A stretch of DNA of 36,747 bases from Planctomycetota bacterium (GTDB lineage: Bacteria; Planctomycetota; PUPC01; JACPCR01), in contig JAQBXN010000088.1 of the NCBI GenBank assembly GCA_027625095.1, forward strand, positions 1 through 36,747. Direction: 5' to 3'. Under the pieces are notes generated by a model that did no database searches, had not been told where the DNA came from, and saw only the letters and a list, made by a program, of their open reading frames with translations. This document shows positions 32,563-36,747 of this stretch, piece by piece. Position 1 is the first letter of the stretch, and each line of letters begins with the position of its first letter. Made by a program: the position numbers and the translations under genes.

Positions 32563-35172
32563 ATGCCTGAACCCCTTCGCATTTCGCCTTCCGAACTCAA
32601 ATCCCAATTCGGGCTCAGCCAACGGTTGATCGTCCGGATTGGCGCGTTGATGAAAAAGAAGATTGGGCTCAGTGCGGTGGTCGCCGAGATGGCAGAGCCC
32701 GGCAGTCCGATGGAGCAACTGCTGCTGAAGGGGGGACTCCACGAAGACCCCGAATTCACACAAGAGGACTTGAATTCAAAGTATCAGGATGCCGGCGGAG
32801 ACGACTTACTGTCGCTGGTAGCCTGGGAAGACTGGCGGGTTATCTCGCTCGAGGAAGAAACTGCAGCTCAGGAGGGATGGGCGGCAGCCGGAAGGGATAT
32901 GGTGAAGGTCAATACGAATGAGGTTTCGCTCATTTCCTCGTCCAAGTTTTTCGAGGGGGCCGAATCACTGTTTACGGAAGAGGACGTCCGCAGACTCAAA
33001 CTCACTGCTGTTACTTCCGCAGATTTGAACGAGCGCATCAGGGCCATTCGACAATTGCTTCTTTCGTCTGCCCCGGCCAATGCGAAGGCTTCGGTCTTTA
33101 TAAATCTGCTCGGGGATCCTGACGCACGCATCCGTACCGAGGCAGCGAATGCGCTTGAGGGTCTCGGCCTCAACACCAACGTGGCAGGCGCCATCGGTGA
33201 CATGGCCGAAGGGAACTCGAAACAGCGTCTGCTCGCCGCACGCCGGCTGACGCCTCTGATCGAGAACGGCGGCGAGCTGGAGGTTTTTGTGATCGCCCGG
33301 TCACTCTTGCGAAGCCTGGACAGCGAATCAGAGCTCGAAGTCCGTGAGGCGATCCTTGAAGCATTCACCTCCGCCGGGCCGCAGATTAGCAAGCATGAAG
33401 TCGAGCGTGAAGCCGTTGTTCAGATCCTCGTTCAGCAATTGCGGGAATTTCCGGACAGGCTACGTCCGCAGACCACCAAAGCGCTGCAAGCATTGGCCCA
33501 GGACTTCAACACGCCGGTCGTTCGACAGTTGTGGGATCAGATACGGAACGAGAGTGAGCTCAAGACTCGAATTCACATCCTCTGTTTCTTGAGCACCCGA
33601 GAAATGCCGGAGGACATCGAGGCTGTCGTTATCGAACGGATGGCCATCGAACTCGCAAACCTGAGATCGAATGACGAAGATTCGATTCGCCTGGGCAATC
33701 TGCTCCTCCACCACGGCGAGAATACATGCCGCTCTCTGCTGGATGCCCTCCCCGAAGCACACCACCTTCAGCGCACCCACATCGTGGAAATCCTGGACCG
33801 GGTCGCTTCCGACTCCGAGCGGCCCGTCAGCACCGAATTGAAAGTGGAAGTAGCGAGGATGTTCCTTTCATCACTGAAAACTGCTGAACTGAATGTTCGT
33901 CTGGCGATCATCCAAGGGGATCTCGTTGCAGATCCAAATATCGATCAGGAGACACGGCACCAGCTAATCAGCGAAATCTTCGCCAACCTGCATGACTACA
34001 ACAATCCACGGACTGCCGGGCTGGTTGAATCCACCATCTCTGGCATGGGGCTTTCGGCAGTCGAGCCCCTGTTGAGCATTGTGCAGCATGCTACTCGTCA
34101 CGAATCTCGAAAGGAAGCCCTGCTCGTTCTAGGCAAGGTGTTCACCAAACTAATCAAGAGCAAAGAGCCGGTGCAGGAGATTGCGGCCAAGAGTATCAAA
34201 CTTTGCAGAGAACTCGCGGCCGGCGAATCGGTCGAAATGGCCGGAGCAGCTATGGACACACTGGGTGACATCTGTTCCTGCCCGCTCATCCCGCCCAAGC
34301 TCCTGGAAGAAGTCTCCGGTGGCCTGAGAGAGTCGCTGTCCACTTCAAGCCGGGCTTTCGAGCTTCTCCATGCGCTCGGCAAGATCTGCGGGAATCCCTC
34401 AACACCCATTCAGGAGCGGCTGGATACCACCAACCTGTTCCTCCAGCTTTTCCGATCAGATCTGCCCGAGGTATCCCAGGAAGTCACGGAAGTGGATTTT
34501 GAACGCATCTACGCATTTGGAAACGAAATCCTGGCTTATACGGACATGCTGCCGACCCTGCTGCAGGGCTTCAAAGACATCATTCTCTCGCCCCAGATGC
34601 CGGTCTCGCTTCGTGAAAGAATTCTCGCTGCGCTGCTCAGCAAGTGGGAGACGGTTCTCGATTACCGCGAGATCTGGGGGCCGGGAAATCAGTCCCTCAT
34701 GCTCAAAATGCTCAAAGAAATTGCGTTATCAGACATCACGCCCGAAGAAAACCTGCTCAAGATTTTCAACCAGATTAGAGTCCAATACGAACGTCCTCCT
34801 TACCTTGCAGCCACCGGAGAGATTTCCATCGCCAGGCAAGACCTGCCTTCCATCGGCGATGCCGCGGCCGTTACCCTCAAGGCAGCCCTGGCCTATTGGG
34901 TGGACAGAGATCGCATCGAACGTTCAGACGAACCCAGCATCCTGATGGCTCTTGGCCGCCTGATCGCGGTGCATAAGCTCGGCGACGACCCCGCCGTTGA
35001 AGGCCAACTCAGAGCCCGTGTTCTGGACCTCCTTTACAACGCGCTCAGGCAAAAAGTGAAGGGCGTTGATCTTGTTCTGAAGGAACTCACCACTCGATCT
35101 GGCCTTCCGGAAAAACTGAAGGAAGAAATACAATCACGACTGAAAAATGCTTTCGCCCTGCGTTTGAGGTGA
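32563..35172 (+). CDS. Large cytoplasmic HEAT/armadillo-repeat protein
   Basis: The 869-residue product has no signal peptide. The first 150 residues are a distinct mixed region with a basic 'ALMKKKIGL' segment and an acidic part. From about residue 155 the protein is all-helical, with HEAT-like units at the beginning ('INLLGDPDARIRTEAANALEGLG'). The units become degenerate further on ('LGKVFTKLIKSKEPVQEIAAKSIKLCREL'). It differs from the two anchored HEAT proteins at 78-3385 in lacking an anchor and in irregular repeats. The start has no purine ribosome site because the leader is pyrimidine-rich; ATG 32647 is an alternative. Its stop overlaps a GTG (35169) in the frame of the next gene, and the likelier ATG of that gene is 26 nt on, so the two are probably co-transcribed. 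Role unknown. Confidence 0.85.
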   Translation: MPEPLRISPSELKSQFGLSQRLIVRIGALMKKKIGLSAVVAEMAEPGSPMEQLLLKGGLHEDPEFTQEDLNSKYQDAGGDDLLSLVAWEDWRVISLEEETAAQEGWAAAGRDMVKVNTNEVSLISSSKFFEGAESLFTEEDVRRLKLTAVTSADLNERIRAIRQLLLSSAPANAKASVFINLLGDPDARIRTEAANALEGLGLNTNVAGAIGDMAEGNSKQRLLAARRLTPLIENGGELEVFVIARSLLRSLDSESELEVREAILEAFTSAGPQISKHEVEREAVVQILVQQLREFPDRLRPQTTKALQALAQDFNTPVVRQLWDQIRNESELKTRIHILCFLSTREMPEDIEAVVIERMAIELANLRSNDEDSIRLGNLLLHHGENTCRSLLDALPEAHHLQRTHIVEILDRVASDSERPVSTELKVEVARMFLSSLKTAELNVRLAIIQGDLVADPNIDQETRHQLISEIFANLHDYNNPRTAGLVESTISGMGLSAVEPLLSIVQHATRHESRKEALLVLGKVFTKLIKSKEPVQEIAAKSIKLCRELAAGESVEMAGAAMDTLGDICSCPLIPPKLLEEVSGGLRESLSTSSRAFELLHALGKICGNPSTPIQERLDTTNLFLQLFRSDLPEVSQEVTEVDFERIYAFGNEILAYTDMLPTLLQGFKDIILSPQMPVSLRERILAALLSKWETVLDYREIWGPGNQSLMLKMLKEIALSDITPEENLLKIFNQIRVQYERPPYLAATGEISIARQDLPSIGDAAAVTLKAALAYWVDRDRIERSDEPSILMALGRLIAVHKLGDDPAVEGQLRARVLDLLYNALRQKVKGVDLVLKELTTRSGLPEKLKEEIQSRLKNAFALRLR

Positions 35173-35198
35173 AACGTCGCCGCCTGCTACAAAGAACC

Positions 35199-35765
35199 AT
35201 GACCTGGATAAAAACTGACCCGCCAGAAAGCGCTGCCGACGATCTCCAAAATGCCTTTCAGGCCCTCAAGGCCATGTACCCCGCCTGTTATGTATCGGGG
35301 GACGTTCTGCAGCGAGACGCGGACAAAGTCATGGCCAGCCACGCCCTCATACCGCCCGCGCTATATCATGCATTCGCCACATACGCGGTTCTCCTGTCCG
35401 AAGACCTGCCTCTGAATCGCCGTGAACACGAGTTGATCGCTACCGCCGTCTCCGCAGCCAATCAATGCAACTACTGAATAGATGCTCACGCAGAGTTTCT
35501 GCGTGTCACAACCCTGGATAACGATCTCAGCGAGGCGGTTAAACGCGACTACAAAACCGCCAACCTCTCAGACCGGGAGCGCGCCATGCTCGACTTCGCG
35601 GTCAAGCTCACCGAGAACGCCTACAAAATTCAGCCGCAAGATCATGAGGGTCTGAGGCAGCACGGCTTCGACGACCAGGCCATCCTTCAAGTCACGCTTA
35701 TTGCCTCCTGGTTCAATTACATTAACAGAGTTGCGGACGCCCTTGGTGTGGGCCGGGAGCAGTAG
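35199..35765 (+). CDS. AhpD-like peroxidase-related selenoprotein (in-frame TGA read as selenocysteine)
   Basis: This is a 188-residue protein if the TGA at 35475-35477 (codon 93) is read as selenocysteine. The start MTWIKTDPPESA resembles the N-terminus of the uncharacterised peroxidase-related branch of the carboxymuconolactone decarboxylase/AhpD family. The active site reads E78...C90-N-Y-U93-I-D-A-H97. The spacing equals E118, C130, C133 and H137 of Mycobacterium tuberculosis AhpD, so Sec replaces the peroxidatic cysteine. After the TGA the frame stays open for 95 codons with family-like sequence ('LSDRERAMLDFAVKLTENAY', 'ASWFNYINRVADALG') and ends at TAG. A SECIS-like hairpin follows the TGA. 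The gene reduces peroxides or acts as a thiol/selenol oxidoreductase in the cytoplasm (inferred). Standard calling would give a 92-residue fragment. A GTG start at 35169 is possible. Confidence 0.88.
35475..35505 (+). promoter_or_regulatory. Sec-coding TGA with bacterial SECIS-like hairpin
   Basis: TGA is at 35475-35477. Sixteen nucleotides later comes the apical loop AGTTT (35494-35498), closed by a perfect 7-bp stem, CACGCAG (35487-35493) with CTGCGTG (35499-35505). The known bacterial SECIS rule is a small loop with a G among its first two bases about 16-37 nt after the TGA. This hairpin satisfies it. It would bind SelB to direct tRNA-Sec to the TGA. Confidence 0.8.
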
Positions 35766-35843
35766 GGCTGTTTAATTCGATTGAACTTCCCGCTGTAACC
35801 GGAATAGTGCCGCCTGCACGGATAACTACAGGAATGGATTGGT

Positions 35844-36671
35844 ATGCATTCAGTTTCAATTTCTGAACAAATCATCATCGGCGAAGGCCGGCCACTTGCG
35901 CTCATCGCCGGGCCGTGTTTGTTAGAGGGGCGTGAATTCATCCTGCAGATTGCGGAGAAGCTGATTGCCGTCGCCGCAAATCTGCACATGCCTTTCATAT
36001 TCAAAGCCAGTTATGACAAGGCCAATCGCACTTCGGTAGAAAGTCCCCGCGGCCCCGGGCTTGATGAAGGGCTCGAGCTTCTGGCGGAAGTGAAAGCAGA
36101 ATTAGGCTGTCCGGTCCTGTCGGATGTCCACAGTACTGCCGAAGCAGAAGCTGCGGGTGAAGTGTTGGATGTCTTGCAGATTCCCGCCTTCCTCTGCCGC
36201 CAGACGGATCTCCTGCTCGTGGCTGCAAGGACAGGGCGCGTCGTCAACGTAAAGAAGGGACAGTTTCTTGCGCCCTGGGACATGAAAAATATTGTCGACA
36301 AGGTGGAGTCGACGGGATCGAAATCTTTGCTGCTTACCGAACGCGGAACGAGCTTCGGGTACAACACACTTGTGAGTGACATGCGTTCGCTGCCAACCCT
36401 GCGCGAACTTGGTTACCCGGTCGTGTACGACGCGACACACAGTGTTCAGATGCCTGGCGGGCTCGGAGGTAAGTCAGGAGGCCAACGCGAGATGGTGCCG
36501 CATCTCTTGCGGGCCGCAGTCGCGGTAGGCTGTGATGCTATTTTTGTGGAGACTCATCCGACGCCAGACGAAGCCCCTTCTGACGGCCCCAACATGGTGC
36601 CGCTTGATGAACTTGAAAAACTGCTTCAGGGTGTGCTCAAAATTGATGCCGCAAGAAGGTCTATAGACTAG
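35844..36671 (+). CDS. kdsA: 3-deoxy-8-phosphooctulonate synthase (Kdo-8-P synthase)
   Basis: The 275-residue product has normal KdsA length. It condenses phosphoenolpyruvate with arabinose 5-phosphate to Kdo-8-phosphate, the precursor of the inner-core sugar of lipopolysaccharide. Signatures are 'LIAGPCLLEG', 'FKASYDKANRTS', 'RGPGLDEGL', 'SDVHS', 'IPAFLCRQTDLL', 'NVKKGQF', 'TERGTSFGYNTLV' and 'DATHSVQMPGG'. C25, H199, E236 and D247 stand at the positions of the metal ligands of the Aquifex-type enzyme, so this is the metal-dependent class rather than the E. coli class, which has Asn at that Cys position. AGGA at 35830-35833 precedes the ATG. It follows the selenoprotein gene by 78 nt, so co-transcription is possible. 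It shows the host makes an LPS-type outer membrane. Confidence 0.97.
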   Translation: MHSVSISEQIIIGEGRPLALIAGPCLLEGREFILQIAEKLIAVAANLHMPFIFKASYDKANRTSVESPRGPGLDEGLELLAEVKAELGCPVLSDVHSTAEAEAAGEVLDVLQIPAFLCRQTDLLLVAARTGRVVNVKKGQFLAPWDMKNIVDKVESTGSKSLLLTERGTSFGYNTLVSDMRSLPTLRELGYPVVYDATHSVQMPGGLGGKSGGQREMVPHLLRAAVAVGCDAIFVETHPTPDEAPSDGPNMVPLDELEKLLQGVLKIDAARRSID

Positions 36672-36747
36672 TGCGGTGCCCCGAAAGTTCTGACCCTTTT
36701 TTCGGCAATTCATTATTCCGGATTCCAGGCCATTTCTAACCCACTGA

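Noticed and set aside
32070..32759. Minus-strand frame rich in Gly/Glu/Lys
   Set aside because: It is the translation of the purine strand of the microrepeat tract and overlaps two real genes at its ends.
35475..35477. TGA read as tryptophan (alternative genetic code) or a simple pseudogene
   Set aside because: TGA is the ordinary stop of other genes here (for example at 11215-11217 and 35170-35172), and the aligned residue should be Cys, not Trp. The frame beyond the TGA is intact, so decay is unlikely. Sequencing error cannot be excluded from one sequence.

Overview
The window reads as a chromosomal segment (about 55% GC by eye, standard code with TGA used as a normal stop by several genes) from a Gram-negative, probably uncultured bacterium. 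An outer membrane is implied by kdsA (Kdo synthesis) and by an RND efflux pump with its periplasmic adaptor. The gene mix is PBS-lyase-type HEAT proteins, several phytanoyl-CoA-dioxygenase-like (PhyH) proteins, very large secreted multi-domain glycan-active proteins, and a long palindromic intergenic repeat. That mix fits lineages such as Planctomycetes/Verrucomicrobia/Lentisphaerae, Hydrogenedentes, Poribacteria or Latescibacteria. I cannot assign the phylum from sequence alone.

Layout. 78-7644 (minus): two adjacent paralogous membrane-anchored HEAT-repeat proteins and, upstream, a 1361-residue secreted protein with carbohydrate-binding-like modules and a glycosidase-like region. 8038-11942 (plus): an oxidative cluster of three PhyH-type non-heme iron enzymes and one NADPH-dependent medium-chain reductase, the last two overlapping by ATGA. 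12155-20842 (plus): three exported proteins, namely a double-LamG glycoside-hydrolase-like giant, a GH42-like protein, and a beta-propeller protein ending in an SH3-like module. 20936-21184: a roughly 250-bp imperfect palindrome. 21343-27296 (minus): transcribed as periplasmic adaptor, RND pump, golvesin-type carbohydrate-binding domain protein, and a fourth PhyH protein. 27508-30023 (minus): two PilT-like ATPases. 30217-32157 (plus): an exported protein with an N-terminal SH3-like module, ending in a clear intrinsic terminator. 32280-32562: purine/pyrimidine microrepeats. 32563-36671 (plus): a cytoplasmic HEAT protein, an AhpD-like peroxidase-related gene with an in-frame TGA, and kdsA.

The most notable find is the gene at 35199-35765. 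Its reading frame contains a TGA exactly where the AhpD family has the peroxidatic cysteine of CxxC (Cys-Asn-Tyr-TGA, then Ile-Asp-Ala-His). The frame continues for 95 more family-like codons. A 7-bp hairpin with an AGTTT apical loop sits 16 nt after the TGA, matching a bacterial SECIS element. I read it as a selenoprotein that standard gene calling would truncate at 92 residues. Second in interest are the two PhyH proteins whose iron-binding HxD motif is altered (HxH at 11214-11942, HxG at 21343-22134), and the long palindromic repeat.
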